In this document: positions 32,455 to 42,799 of the stretch, one piece after another
Layout: every line of letters starts with the position of its first letter
Numbering within the stretch: position 1 is the first letter of the stretch
Assembly (NCBI RefSeq): GCF_002099425.1
Contig: NW_018344228.1
Span: 1-64,000, forward strand
Length of the DNA: 64,000 nucleotides
Source: Phascolarctos cinereus
Lineage: Eukaryota; Chordata; Mammalia; Diprotodontia; Phascolarctidae
Direction: 5' to 3'
Translations under genes and position numbers: made by a program
Notes under the pieces: generated by a model
The model's database searches: none
What the model was told of the DNA's origin: nothing
The model's input: the letters and a program-made list of their open reading frames with translations, nothing else

Positions 32455-32690
32455 AGTATGGCGTAGTGGAGAGAGCTGGCCTTGAAACTTGGATGACCTT
32501 GGTGCAAGTCCCACTTCTGTCATTTACTGGCTAAATGATTCTTGGGTAATCTCTATTCCTCTCTGTACCCCAGGCAATTATACTGTAAATTTCAGAACAG
32601 TTATGACTCTGCATTGGTAGAGGGAGTTTTCTTATTAGGGATCTCTCTATTTTGATAAAATCATAGATCAAGACCAAAAATAAACAAACC
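32455..32690 (+). repeat. CORE-SINE with distinctive tail
   Basis: GGCGTAGTGGAGAGAGCTGG, CAAGTCCCACTTCTGTC, then TCTGCATTGGTAGAGGGAGT. Shares its tail with 10.57, 17.29 and 46.73 kb. Followed by about 290 bp unassigned. Confidence 0.6.
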
Positions 32691-32986
32691 CCCAAACAGT
32701 GCAAATTATTGATACTAGACCCTTCGTAGAGAATCAGAGAGAATCATGGGAGTGGAAAAGGAATTTAGGCTGTCAGTGGCACAGAACCATAATCTCTACC
32801 ACTCTGGGAGGTTCTAGCTGGTTAACTGGGCTGAGATATTTTGAATTATGGTAGAACTACAGGATACCTTAAGCCCAACACCAATATTGTAAGCTCCCAA
32901 GAGCAGGGAGGCCACCAGGTTGCCTAAGAAGGAACAACTAGGTTTAGGTCTAAAATATAGCAAGTTGAAGCTTCTGGGGCTGGAAA

Positions 32987-33641
32987 AAAAGAAGGAAGGA
33001 AGGAAGGAAGGAAGGAAGGAAGGAAGGAAGGAAGGAAGGAAGGAAGGAAGGAAGGAAGGAAGGAAGGAAGGAAGGAAGGAAGGAAGGAAGGAAGGAAAAG
33101 AGAGGAGGGAGAGAGGGAGGCGAGAAAGTAATGAAGGTAGGAAAGGAGAAAGAAATAGAGAGGGAATGAGAGAGAGGGAAGGAGGGATAGCAAAAGGAAA
33201 GGAGGAGAGAGAAAAAGGCAGAAAAAAGAAAGGAAAAAGAAAGTCAGAGAGGGAGGGAAGGAAAGGAGCGAGGGAGGAAGAGAAAAGGAAGGGAGGAAAA
33301 GAGGGAGGGAGCAATAGAGGGAGTAAAAGGGAAACAGAAAAGGAGAGAGAGAGAGAAGGAGGGATAGAGGAAAGAAGGGAAGAGAGAGAATGGGAAAGAT
33401 AGAAAAAAGAAAGGAAGAAAGACAAAGAAGGAGGGAAGGAAAAGGGTGGGAGGGAAGGAAGGGAAGGAAGGGAAAGAAGAAAAAAAGGAGGGAGGAAAAG
33501 AGAAAAAGAGGGGAAAGAGAAGAAAGGAAGGAGGGATAGAAGAAAGAAGGGAGGAGAGAGAAAGAGAAAGACAGAAAGGAAGAAAGGCAGAGAGGGAAGG
33601 AAAGAAAAAAGGAAGGGAGGAAGGAAGGAAGGAAAGAAGAC
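32987..33641. repeat. Polypurine tract with (GGAA)n core and about 175-bp units
   Basis: About 655 bp with some 25 pyrimidines on the plus strand. It opens with about 110 bp of pure GGAA, then complex purine sequence. A unit starting GGAGGGATAG recurs at 33181, 33358 and 33530 (177 and 172 bp). Such tracts can form triplex DNA. Long Lys/Glu and Pro/Ser/Phe frames are artefacts. Confidence 0.95.
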
Positions 33642-34140
33642 TGTATATGTTATTTAATACAGCGTCATACTCAATGCAAGAATCCCCTTTGAATTATCCA
33701 TGAAAGATGCTCTTATAACCACTACATAAACATTTCCAGTAACAGGGAGTTTAGTACTTGGAAAAAGCTGCCTGTCTCATGGTTCTATAGCTTTTTTCTT
33801 CCCTGTTAATTAAAGCTACAATCTCCTTAATCCACACAAAGCCAACTACTGGATGATATACATAGTATCACCATCTCTATGCTAAATGATCATAGTAGTT
33901 CAAGAACAGATCTGCAAGGGGAAAGGCTTGATGAGCACAAGAAGGCACTGGGCATATAAAAAGTAGAGGTTAAGGGGACAGAAGAGAGGAAAGTGCTGAT
34001 AATGGGGGTAAATGACACTAAAAGAAGAGCCTGAAGTCCAGAGATGGTAAAGTTTGCCTTTTTTTTTTCCATTTTATCAAGGGCCAGCTCTGCCTGTCCA
34101 TTTGATGAGGTGAAAGGTGATCCTGTCCAGAGTCCCTGGA
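33642..34140. other. Unassigned DNA
   Basis: About 500 bp with no gene or named repeat. Confidence 0.4.
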
Positions 34141-34368
34141 GCAGCTATGTGGTTGTGAGCAGCAGAGGCTGGCAGGAGGGGAAGGCTTCGTATCCTGTTA
34201 CCAACTGCCTGAGCCATCCATTTCCGCAGCGGATGTTCCTTATAAATTATAGGGTGGGAACAGGAATGTGGTTAGTCTGAAGAAGGGTCATGATGGGATC
34301 CTTTTTGCTGCTATTAAGGAAAATAAAACCTTGGTTAACCACATGCTAAATAAATCAGTGAAATGTTC
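34141..34368 (-). repeat. Unassigned interspersed repeat, copy 1
   Basis: Its reverse complement aligns with 42508-42745. Both carry GTGGTTAACCAA, TTTTATTTTCCTT, AATAGCAGCAAAAA, TGACCCTTC and, further on, GGATAC and CTGCTGCTCA/CTGTTGCTCA in the same order. I know no name for it. Confidence 0.55.
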
Positions 34369-34375
34369 CTTGTCA

Positions 34376-34562
34376 CCCAACTAGTCAGAAACTGAGAAAG
34401 GATTTGAACCCAGGTCTTCTGACTGCAAATCCCAGGTTCTTTCACTTAACCTGGGGGGGGGGGTAAGGGGGTACCTCAGCTTTTTCATCTGCAATGTGAG
34501 TGTGGGATGGGAGGGGTAGACTAAATAATCTCTAACATCCCTTATAGCTCTAAACCTATGAT
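34376..34562. repeat. Two SINE fragments around a G run
   Basis: Antisense CORE-SINE (GGATTTGAACCCAGGTCTTC) to about 34450, a G10-like run, then a plus-strand SINE 3' part (TCAGCTTTTTCATCTGCAAT) with a CR1/L3-type tail (CTCTAAACCTATGATCTA). Confidence 0.55.
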
Positions 34563-34687
34563 CTACTTCACTATATTGCCTCCTTTTAGGCAGGAAAATA
34601 ATACCTTGCATTCTGTAGAGGGTGTTGTAGGTTTTCTTAAAGTGCCTTAATATGGCATGAATTATAAATTTTGACATATGTGTATTA

Positions 34688-34775
34688 AGGTAATAATTAT
34701 AGCAACAAATTTCACCTTGATAACACTTTAAGATTTAAAGGGGCTTTTCTCATGTCATCCTGGTATTTATAGTTT
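34688..34775 (-). repeat. MIR 3' fragment, antisense
   Basis: AATAATTATAGCAACAAATT and AACACTTTAAGATTTAAAGG match the antisense MIR terminus. It is followed by about 380 bp unassigned. Confidence 0.45.
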
Positions 34776-35194
34776 AGAGGGATAAGCATTCCCTTTTAGC
34801 CTTGAGAGTAATTTGTGACTATCAAAATCTTTGAACCAGAAGGCAGATATTGAGTCAAGTCCTGAAGTTCTTAGAGAGACGCGCACAATTTATGTGACAA
34901 AAGCTGAGAGGAGGGAAGTGAGATGTCATCTCAAGAGGGGAGTGACAGAAGCAGGAAGGAGGAGGGGAATCATTCTCCCCAGTCCTTACCAGGGCTTAAT
35001 GAGTTGAGCCAGAAAGAATTTGGAGCATTGTTCAATAGGTGAAAAAGAGGAACTGTAAGAGGGAAAGGAGAAAGGGAAAACTGCAACAGAGAAAGGAAAG
35101 ATTGAAGAGGATCCTCAGCCCTCCCCAGGCATTTCAGAACAGAAGACTGGGCTGAAGCTACTGATGATACCTACCTTGACAAGGGCTGAGGAAA

Positions 35195-35335
35195 ATTGTT
35201 TTCTCTCTCTCTCCCCCACCCCCTCTCCATACATACACATACACACATGTACATATAATTTACATAGATTTACAAATAAATGTGTGTTTATATACCTGTG
35301 TGTACACACACATGTATTTGTGCATATGTGTTTGC
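35195..35335. repeat. Imperfect TC/CA/TA-rich microsatellite
   Basis: TCTCTCTCTC, then interrupted ACACATACACACATG and TGTGTGTACACACACA blocks, some inverted. Confidence 0.8.
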
Positions 35336-35737
35336 TTTGTCTTCAATATTCCTTCCTCATGTTCCAGTAGCAGACATTGCCATATACTCTGATCATTTCT
35401 TTTACCTAAATATGTAGTACATCCTTTATCACAAGATAAACACAAATTTAAACTAGAGAAGAAAGCAAAACCTCTGTCTAAATGTTATAAACTTTTCTAA
35501 CTGGGGGCTCTGAGCTATTGTGATTATACTCCTCACTTTTAGTTTGATATTAATTTCACAAAGAAGCAGAGAAGGGACCATATGGACATGAAGGGTAACT
35601 CTATTGTCTCTAGGCTAAAAAATGAGCTTACTGTTAACAGATGGCTGATTAAATCTCCAGAAATAAAGGGGATAAGGGAAGAAAAGGTGGTGATGAATAG
35701 CAACCAGTCAATGATAATCTTTGCAGCAAAATCCACA
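35336..35737. other. Unassigned DNA
   Basis: No gene or named repeat seen. Confidence 0.4.
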
Positions 35738-35955
35738 GCCACTGATGTTATACTCACAACAATCCTGTGAGGTAGGTAATGGTATTACCCCCATCTTTTC
35801 GGATAAGAAAACTGTGGCTCAGACAGTGAAGAGAAAGAAAGCAAAGAGAATAAGCAAGTAATTCCAGAGTCACATCAATAGCAAGTGTTAGATCCAGGAC
35901 TTCAACTCAGATCTTCTGATTCCAAGTCTTAGACTCTTTCTACTACACCATATGA
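35738..35955 (-). repeat. MIR/Ther-1 SINE, antisense
   Basis: ACTCACAACAATCCTGTGAG, GTAATGGTATTACCCCCATC, CAGGACTTCAACTCAGATCT and TCTACTACACCA give antisense MIR order, with extra A/G-rich sequence in the middle. Confidence 0.6.
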
Positions 35956-36384
35956 TACTATAATCATTCTTCTCCTACCAAGCCCCTGCCCCCAAAAAGA
36001 AAGGAAAAAGTCCAAGTACGACTAATTGCATACTAACTTATTAAAGACAAATTCATCTTATTTGCCTAGCTCTTGTTTCTACCACATATCTTATACATCT
36101 GGCCAGTTCCCTTTACTCTTAGACTTCAGAAATTTTGCTCTACCAGCAAATCTTTATACCCATGATGATCATTCTATGTTCTCCCACTTTCCCCTTCCCC
36201 TTTAATAAGCCTTCATAAATTTCTTTGTAGCCACAGCTTGACCACTTGAACTACTCTGTTTCCCATAATGCTTGCCAACTTACTACACCAGTCTTTTGCT
36301 ATGGTGCAGAGTTTAACTTTCATAACAACCCTGCGGGGTGTGTAGGAGAGATCCACAGAGGAAAGAATACTATTGGAAACAATG
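35956..36384. other. Unassigned DNA
   Basis: About 430 bp, pyrimidine-rich around 36050-36250, no recognised element. Confidence 0.4.
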
Positions 36385-36560
36385 TGATGGTATGTTGAGA
36401 CCTCTCATTTAGAGATAGATGACTTGATTTGTGTCTCAGCACTGACAATTCCTCTCTCTGTGATGTTGAGTAAGCCCTCATGTCTCTGGGCTGAAGTTTT
36501 TAATTTATTTAATGAAGGGATTTGATGAAATAGCCTTTGCTATCTTTTCTGACTCATAAT
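36385..36560 (+). repeat. Diverged CORE-SINE
   Basis: TTGTGTCTCAGCACTGACA, CTGTGATGTTGAGTAAGCCC and CATGTCTCTGGGCTGAAG retain SINE order. Confidence 0.5.
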
Positions 36561-36575
36561 CTTTGCTCTTCGTTT

Positions 36576-36578
<3 letters not shown>

Positions 36579-36613
<35 letters not shown>
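36579..36613. repeat. (CA)n microsatellite
   Basis: About 35 bp of perfect CA repeat. About 340 bp of unassigned sequence follow. Confidence 0.97.
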
Positions 36614-36614
<1 letters not shown>

Positions 36615-36957
36615 TCAGGAATCAAATTGAGAATGGGTATGAGTGGAATCTAGTAAAACTACTTCTTGTGGATGTCAATTCTTTCCATCCAGTCAATATT
36701 TATTTCCAAAAGAGCTATGACTAGTGAATCTGAATAGAAGAACTATTCTGAAAACAAGAATACCAAATGAACTAACTCTTTTTAAGTCACCTCATGACTG
36801 ATTTTCATATAAGCAACATATTTGGTCATGCAACTACTGTGATTACTGTGATTGTTCATCAAAAGAGCAGAAATATTGTAGAGTGACTTTTTTTTTAATC
36901 CAGGGGTTTGTTATTTAACGATAGTACTTGCATAGCATGTAAGGCTTCCAAAGATCA

Positions 36958-37410
36958 CTGATTTGGAGCTATTATGGACTTCAGAAACCATTCAATCCAA
37001 CTCCTTCATTTTATACATGAGCATCTGAGACTTAGAAATAATAATAATTATAAGAAGAGGAGGAGGAGGAGAAAAAGAAGAAAAGAGGTGAAATTTGTTT
37101 AGCACGTTAAAGTTTGCAAAACACCATATGTATCTTATCTCACTTGATCTTCAAAGCAATCCCGTGAAGTAGGTGCTGTTATTATCCCCATTTTACAGAT
37201 GGGGAAGCTTAGAGAGGTTGTGACCTATCCAGAGTCCCACAGTTAATAGGTAACTGAGGCAGGATTTGAACTCAAATATTGCTAATCAACTTTTAACATT
37301 CTTATCCACTGTACCATCAAGTGGAAATGACTTGCCCAAGGTCACAGAGCATGTAGCAAAGAGAGAACCCTAGACTTCAAATACAGCATGTTGTCTATTG
37401 CGCCATTGTC
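36958..37410 (-). repeat. CORE-SINE, antisense, split by a MIR
   Basis: Left half: CATTCAATCCAACTCCTTCA, TTTATACATGAGCATCTGAG. Right half: GACTTGCCCAAGGTCACAGA. The halves join in order across 37036-37322. Confidence 0.6.
37036..37322 (-). mobile_element. MIR/Ther-1 SINE, antisense, nested
   Basis: AATAATAATAATTATAAG, AAAGTTTGCAAAACACCATA, TTATTATCCCCATTTTACAG, GGCAGGATTTGAACTCAAAT and CACTGTACCATCAAGTGG: an almost complete antisense MIR with a GAG-rich expansion at about 37053-37085. Confidence 0.7.
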
Positions 37411-37492
37411 TCCTTACCATTTTCTCATTGGCTTCTTATGAGAACTCCATAAGATAAGAAGTGCCAATCTTTAAATCCTCATTTTCATGGAA

Positions 37493-37625
37493 TCTCAGAG
37501 TTGGAAGGGCTCTTAGATGTCATTTAGCATAGGTTAGCTATGTTCAAACAGGGGACACATGAGGGAACAGTTTCAAAGAAGTGAAATAATTTGATTAATA
37601 TCACATACCTAATAAAGAGTAAAGC
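37493..37625 (-). repeat. CORE-SINE, CR1/L3-type tail, antisense
   Basis: GAATCTCAGAGTTGGAAGGG and CTCTTAGATGTCATTTAGC start the antisense tail; the CORE part is diverged. Confidence 0.45.
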
Positions 37626-37627
37626 AG

Positions 37628-37795
37628 AGTGGAAAGACTACAGCTTACTGAGTAAGAGGACCTGAGTTTCAATTTCAGCTTTGATGCTTATTACTTCTAT
37701 TGCTTTGAAGAAATCATTTAAACTCATTGGACTTTGGTTTCCTCATTGTGCAAAATGAGAGATTTGAACTAGCTATCTTCTGAGGTCCCTTCTTG
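37628..37795 (+). repeat. CORE-SINE, CR1/L3-type tail
   Basis: GAGGACCTGAGTTTCAATTT, GACTTTGGTTTCCTCATTGT and GAACTAGCTATCTTCTGAGG, then TCCCTTCTTGC. Confidence 0.55.
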
Positions 37796-37804
37796 CTTTA
37801 CTTC

Positions 37805-38032
37805 TGTATAAGTGGAGGGGTAAGATTTGACCTGGCATCCAGTGCTTGGCCCTTCCCACGCAGGGCCATCTCCACTCATCCTGATCTGCCACTGGACTCA
37901 GATGGCTCCAGAGGAGAAAGTGAGGCTAGTGGCTTTGCACAGCCCTCCTCATTTAAATCGGATTCACTTGCAAGTCATGGGCACCGCCTTCCTAATGTCA
38001 AGGTCCTCTTCGGGAACAAAGGACAAACAACA
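37805..38032 (+). repeat. Marsupial SINE sharing a LINE 3' tail
   Basis: TGGCATCCAGTGCTTGGCCC, TCATCCTGATCTGCCACTGG, GGCTCCAGAGGAGAAAGTGA and AAGTCATGGGCACCGCCTTC, ending GGTCCTCTTCGGGAACAAAG then GACAAACAAC. The last about 30 bp match the LINE 3' end at 32.23-32.27 kb. Confidence 0.65.
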
Positions 38033-39203
38033 GCCAGCTTCCTACACACACATACCATGCTGCCTCTCCATTTAGATGTGGCTTTCCACAAGCAGATCGA
38101 GGTACAGGGGCTTAATATCAACCATTTTGAACCATGAAACTAGATTATTTAAAAAAAAGAAAGAAAAGAAAAATTTTGAAGCCATTTTCTGAAATGAGAC
38201 CATGGTATCCAGTATGGATCACCCTGCAATAGGAAATCAAAATGATGAAGAAAATGCTTTTGATTGTGGAAGGCAAAATCCACATCTAGAAATTCTCAAT
38301 CAACTTTGCAACCATAAAATAGCCATATTTCTTAAGAAAGTATATGGTCCTTTTTTAAAGCTAGGACTCACCCAAGCCTCATTGCAAACATATTCAGCAT
38401 TCTGATAAGCACATTTGATCCCAGGGCACAATTTAATGCCCCATATGCTTGCTACAATTGCACTAAACAGAGATAGACTCATAAGGACTGGAAATCTCCT
38501 TATCCTAAGGAAAGGATAACTGAGGCAGTTAGGGTCCTCCTCCAGAGTGGCCTCAAACCCTTGCTGCTCACCCATAGCTAATGCAGCACACATGGATGGA
38601 GGCTATTACACCATAAAAGCCACACTCTGAAATAATAAAAATTACTTATCCCTAAAGAGGATTAAATATTTCCTCAAAGCATAGGAAGTTCAGACAGATG
38701 AAATTCTCTGAATTTGCATCACACATCCAAGCAATAACAGCTAACTGAAATGCAAACTATCAAAAATACATCCCAAAGAAACCCAGGGACTTTGCCATGG
38801 GCTATAACATTGCAGTGGGAGCTTATATTATAGATCACTCCTTGACTCCCCTCATTGGGAGGCCTTTGACAAGCTCTCAATAATTCCCTTGGAGAGAGAG
38901 CAGAAGCTGTTTTCCCTTGAAGGAAAAAACAGAGACATCAAGAGAAAGAGAGATCTTCTTTAGACCAATTTGAAGCATACTTCTCTAGCCTTAACATTAT
39001 CTTTTTGATATCAATGGGATTTAATGAATCCATAAAAGCTCAAAGGACCGGACCATCTTTTCCCTAACATATAAAGGACCATATTGAGGGTATAAATCAT
39101 AGGAAAGGTCCCATTTCTACACCCAGCATTGTTATATAGGTGAAGTTATTTAAAATGAACAGGCAGCACAGCATGGAAGAAGAGGCCTTAGATGTGGAGT
39201 TAG
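38033..39203. other. Unassigned DNA, about 1.2 kb
   Basis: No gene or confidently named repeat. A Cys-x2-Cys-like stretch near 38450 faintly recalls a retroviral nucleocapsid, but too weakly to call. Could be an old fossil element or unique DNA. Confidence 0.35.
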
Positions 39204-39447
39204 AGGGGCAACTAGACAGTGCCGCAGATAGAGCGCCAGGCCTGGAGTCAGGAAGCTTGAGTTCAAATCAGGCCTCAGATACTTCCTAGCTGTGTGACCC
39301 TGGCCAAGTCACTTAACTCTGTTTGCCTCAATTTCTTCATCTGTAAAATGAGCTGGAAAAGGAAATGGCAAACCATATGTCTCCACAAAAAACCCAAATA
39401 GGGTCACAAAGAATTGGACACAGTTGAAGCAGCTATCCAACAACAAG
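39204..39447 (+). repeat. MAR1-type CORE-SINE, nearly full length
   Basis: Head GATAGAGCGCCAGGCCTGGA, GAGTTCAAATCAGGCCTCAG, CORE TGTGTGACCCTGGCCAAGTC, tail GGGTCACAAAGAATTGGACA and AACAACAAG. Confidence 0.8.
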
Positions 39448-39463
39448 TGATACTAGAAGATTC

Positions 39464-39640
39464 ATAGATTTAAAGCCAGAAGGGACCTTAGAGGCCATCT
39501 AGTTCAATACTACCCCCTCAATTTATAGCTAGAAGAATCTGAGGACCAAGGTGGTTACTTAACTTGCCCAAGGTCACATAAAAAGTAATAAAACTAACAT
39601 TCAAAGCCAAGTCCTATAACTACCAATCCATTATTTTCTA
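39464..39640 (-). repeat. CORE-SINE, CR1/L3-type tail, antisense
   Basis: ATTCATAGATTTAAAGCCAG, GGACCTTAGAGGCCATCTAG and AACTTGCCCAAGGTCACATA in antisense order. Confidence 0.6.
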
Positions 39641-39788
39641 TTGCAAAATGCTCTGACCCCTGACTATACTGCGTAAGTCAGAAGGTCTGGGTTTGAATTC
39701 CAACTTTACAACTTATTAGTTACAGAAGTCACTTGACATCTTGGGCATCAGTTTCCTCATTTATAAAATGGCTGGGTTTGGAATGTAT

Positions 39789-40290
39789 CAGGAGTCCTTA
39801 ACTGTTTTGGGTGTGTCATGACCCTTTTCACAGTTTGGTAAAGTTTATGGACACCCTTCTGAGAATGATATTTGTTGCATCTTTAATATTAAAAGAAATG
39901 ATAAATTCCTATTAGAAGGTAGTAAAAATAAAGATGAGCAGCTAGGTGGCACAATGGATAAAGCTTGGGCCCTGGAGGCAGGAAGATTCATCTTCCTGAA
40001 TTCAAATCCAGCCTCAGACATTTACCAGCTGTGTGACCCTGGGCAAGTGACTTGACTCTGTTTGCCTCAGTTTCCTCATCTGTAAAACTAGCTGGAGAAG
40101 AAAATGACAAACCACTCCAATATCTGCCAAAAAAATCCAAAATGAGATCACAGGCAGACACGGCTGAAACCACTGAACAATAATGACAAAAATAAAAATG
40201 CAATTTTTTTCCCCATCCACGTTTATAAATCTCCTCAAATCTATCCATGTGACCTCTGGGGGTCTATAGATCCCAGGTTCAGAACCCCTG
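39789..40290. mobile_element. hAT-type DNA transposon, nested in a SINE and hosting a MAR1
   Basis: Terminal inverted repeats CAGGAGTCCTTAAC (39789) and, read in reverse, CAGGGGTTCTGAAC (ending 40290), match at 11 of 14. Flanking GAATGTAT/GACTAGAC fits a decayed 8-bp duplication. ACCCTTTTCACAGTTTGGTA and CTGGGGGTCTATAGATCCC are internal hallmarks. Own length is about 240 bp without the MAR1. Confidence 0.65.
39933..40187 (+). mobile_element. MAR1-type CORE-SINE, nested in the hAT
   Basis: GAGCAGCTAGGTGGCACAAT, CTTGGGCCCTGGAGGCAGGA, TGTGTGACCCTGGGCAAGTG and ACCACTCCAATATCTGCC. AAAAATAAA target duplication at 39924-39932 and 40188-40196. Confidence 0.8.
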
Positions 40291-40574
40291 GACTAGACAA
40301 CCTCTAAAGTCCCTTGATGATCCAAATACCATAATGCTATGCATAAGGAAACAACGGTCTTAAAGAAGAAGAAAAGCAATAATAAAACCATACCACGCAG
40401 CCTAAGGGGAAGAGAGAAATGTCTTCCACTTTGCCTCGGAAAGTCAAGCTTGGGGCTTATTATATGCTTAATAACAAAGCTCTAACCTGTGTTTAGATAA
40501 TGCCTCACCCCTAATTCAGAGCAGGGACTTTATCTCTACCAATAAGCAGAGTCTCATACCAATAGGCTTTGGGA

Positions 40575-41560
40575 CAGGGGTTTCACATACATCATAAGTC
40601 CTTCAGAATTGCCTTGGATCTTTGTATTGCTAAGAACAGCTAAGTCATTCATACTCGATTATCATACAATATTGCTGTTACCGTGTACACTGTTCTCCTG
40701 GCTCTGCTCACTTCACATTGCATCAGTTCATGTATCAATTTTCATCAATTCTTTCCAGGTTTTTCTAAGATCATCCTGTTTGTCATTTCTTACAGTACTA
40801 TAGTATTCCACACAATTCCATATACCACAACTTGTTTATCCATTCCCTAATTGATGGACATCCCTTCAATTTCCAATTCTTTGCCACCACAAAAAGAGCC
40901 CCTATAAACATTTTTGTACATATAGGTCCTTTCCCTTTTTGCTTTTTATCTCTTTGGGATACAGACCTAGTTGTGGTACTGCTTGGTCAAAGGGTATACA
41001 TTGTTTTATAGCCCTTTGGACATAGTTCCAAATTGCTCTCCAGAATGGCTGAATCAATTCACATCTCCACCCATAGTGCATTAGTGTCTCAATTTTCCCA
41101 CATTCCCTCCCACATTTGTCACTTTCCTTTTCTGTCATATTAGTCAATCTGATAAGTGTGGGGTGGTACCTTGGAGTTGTTTTAATTGGCATTTCTGTAA
41201 TCAATAGTGATTTAGAGCATTTTTCATGTGACTATAGACAGCTGTGATTACTTATCTGAAAACTGCCTATTCATGTCCTTTGGCCATCTATCAATTGGGG
41301 AATGGCTCTTATTTTTATAAATTTCACTCCATTCTCTATGTATTTGAGAAATGAGGCCTTTATCAGATATACGTGCTGTAATTTTTTTCACAGTTATGAT
41401 TACTATGCATTTTCCTCCATCCCATTTCTTCCCCCCTTTCTCCATTTATCCTACTCTCTCTCTCCTTTCAACCTATCCATCTTCAAAAGTGTTTTGCTTC
41501 CAACTACCACCTCCCCCAATCTGCCCTCCTGTCCAATAAAATTATTTTTAAAAAATATTT
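40575..41560 (-). repeat. L1 LINE, ORF2 C-terminal region, antisense
   Basis: Plus strand reads antisense L1 ORF2: CTCCTGGCTCTGCTCACTTC, GTGGTACTGCTTGGTCAAAG, TTGCTCTCCAGAATGGCTGA, TTTTAATTGGCATTTCTGTA and CAATTGGGGAATGGCTCTTA. From 41390 it becomes pyrimidine-rich 3'-UTR-like sequence resembling the half-L1 at 60.2-60.9 kb. Many stops; 5' and 3' truncated. Confidence 0.7.
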
Positions 41561-42507
41561 AAAAAAACCAAAAACTGCTTATTGGTTGATTTTCCACAGG
41601 GATTATTGGAGGCCTTCTTGTAATTCATTTAGTATTTCAAAGATACAAGTACAGGACTCACATTGTCTATCTGTTATCTCTCATTCTCACTCATAGTTGT
41701 AACTAGACTAAGGCCAGTAGGACTTTGATCCAGGCAAGAAATTTAGAGTTCAATGATAGCACTATTCTGGGGCACATTTTTCTTCCCACCTACCAGGACG
41801 CCAGAGGTGGTAGCCTTGCTATGGTCACAAAATACACTACCTTTCCCAGCCTGGCCCTGACTCCAGTGGCATCATCATCCCTCCCTGTCAACAACCTAAG
41901 AACTTCATGGTGACACCAACGTGGCTTTCTTCCTCTCTGCCTACCCCTTTCCACCTCTACCCCCGACAGTTATCAGTTCTTCAGTGGCCTAGAAATCTCC
42001 CAATATTCTAGGCCAAGCTCCTTCTTCTCCAAGCCATAGTTGGAGCACCCATCCCCAAACCAGGTACAAAATTGCTAATTATACCTCTGCTCTCAGCACA
42101 TGACTAGATTACCATCTTTGCCAGACATGTCTCTAGATATATTATGCCACAAAAGAAGTTGCAGCTAAATGGAAACCTTGTACACTATAGTCATTTTAAT
42201 AAATGTTTGTCAAGACATTAAATGCAGGACAACTCATTAGAACCACCCCAAACTTCAGCTTGTTTTTTTCAAGGCTGAACTGTTTTTTTTTTCTTATTGT
42301 TAATGAGGTGGCTAGGGTAGTGTGCACAGCTGACATGGGTTTTTGGTTTGGGTTTTTTTTTTCCCCAAACACTACCTCACTGGGAGGCTTTTGGCTACGA
42401 GCCATAGGACACAGTTCAGCCTGAGTCAAGAAGTCTTTTTACAGGCTGGCAGGATAGAGATTTTCGCTATATTTCCTGGCCTGAGAAACTCCTACCCCTG
42501 TGTATTT
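41561..42507. other. Unassigned DNA, about 0.95 kb
   Basis: No gene or named repeat. An L2-like TTTTAATAAATGTTTGTC at about 42195 hints at an old tail. Confidence 0.4.
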
Positions 42508-42745
42508 AAGTTTCCCTGATTTCTTCTCCATATGGCCTCTGTGGTTAACCAAATTTTTATTTTCCTTTAATAGCAGCAAAAAAGAGACTCTCATCTGACC
42601 CTTCATGAGGTTCCCTAATATTTATGTTCACCCCTGTAATTCACTGGGATCATCCTGCATGGAATGGATGACTTGGGAATTAGTAATAGGATACAGAGCC
42701 CTTCTGCTCCCTCTAATCTCTGTTGCTCAGAGCCAGATGAATGAC
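42508..42745 (+). repeat. Unassigned interspersed repeat, copy 2
   Basis: Plus-strand partner of 34141-34368. Ordered shared blocks include GTGGTTAACC (42541), AATAGCAGCAAAAA, TGACCCTTC, AATGGATGACTTGGGAATTA and TAATAGGATAC. About 70-75% identical by eye over some 220 bp. Confidence 0.55.
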
Positions 42746-42799
42746 TGTTTGGTACTTTCTCTGAAAGGAATGGCACTCTGAGGCTCAGGGACATGAATA

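Larger units (their letters stand above)
39655..40345 (+). repeat. CORE-SINE, CR1/L3-type tail, split by a hAT
   Basis: Left part AGGTCTGGGTTTGAATTCCA and TCAGTTTCCTCATTTATAAA ends at 39788. The tail GACTAGACAACCTCTAAAGT resumes at 40291. The gap is exactly the hAT element. Confidence 0.6.

Noticed and set aside
32814-33703. 203- and 160-codon open frames
   Set aside because: Produced by the polypurine tract; low complexity, no start context or domain.
38202-38600. Faint resemblance to a retroviral nucleocapsid knuckle
   Set aside because: Too short and imperfect, with no neighbouring retroviral features; left as unassigned.
39204-39447. tRNA-like A and B boxes in SINE heads as tRNA genes
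   Set aside because: Heads are followed by CORE and LINE tails and do not fold into a complete cloverleaf; the same holds for the other MAR1 and MIR copies.
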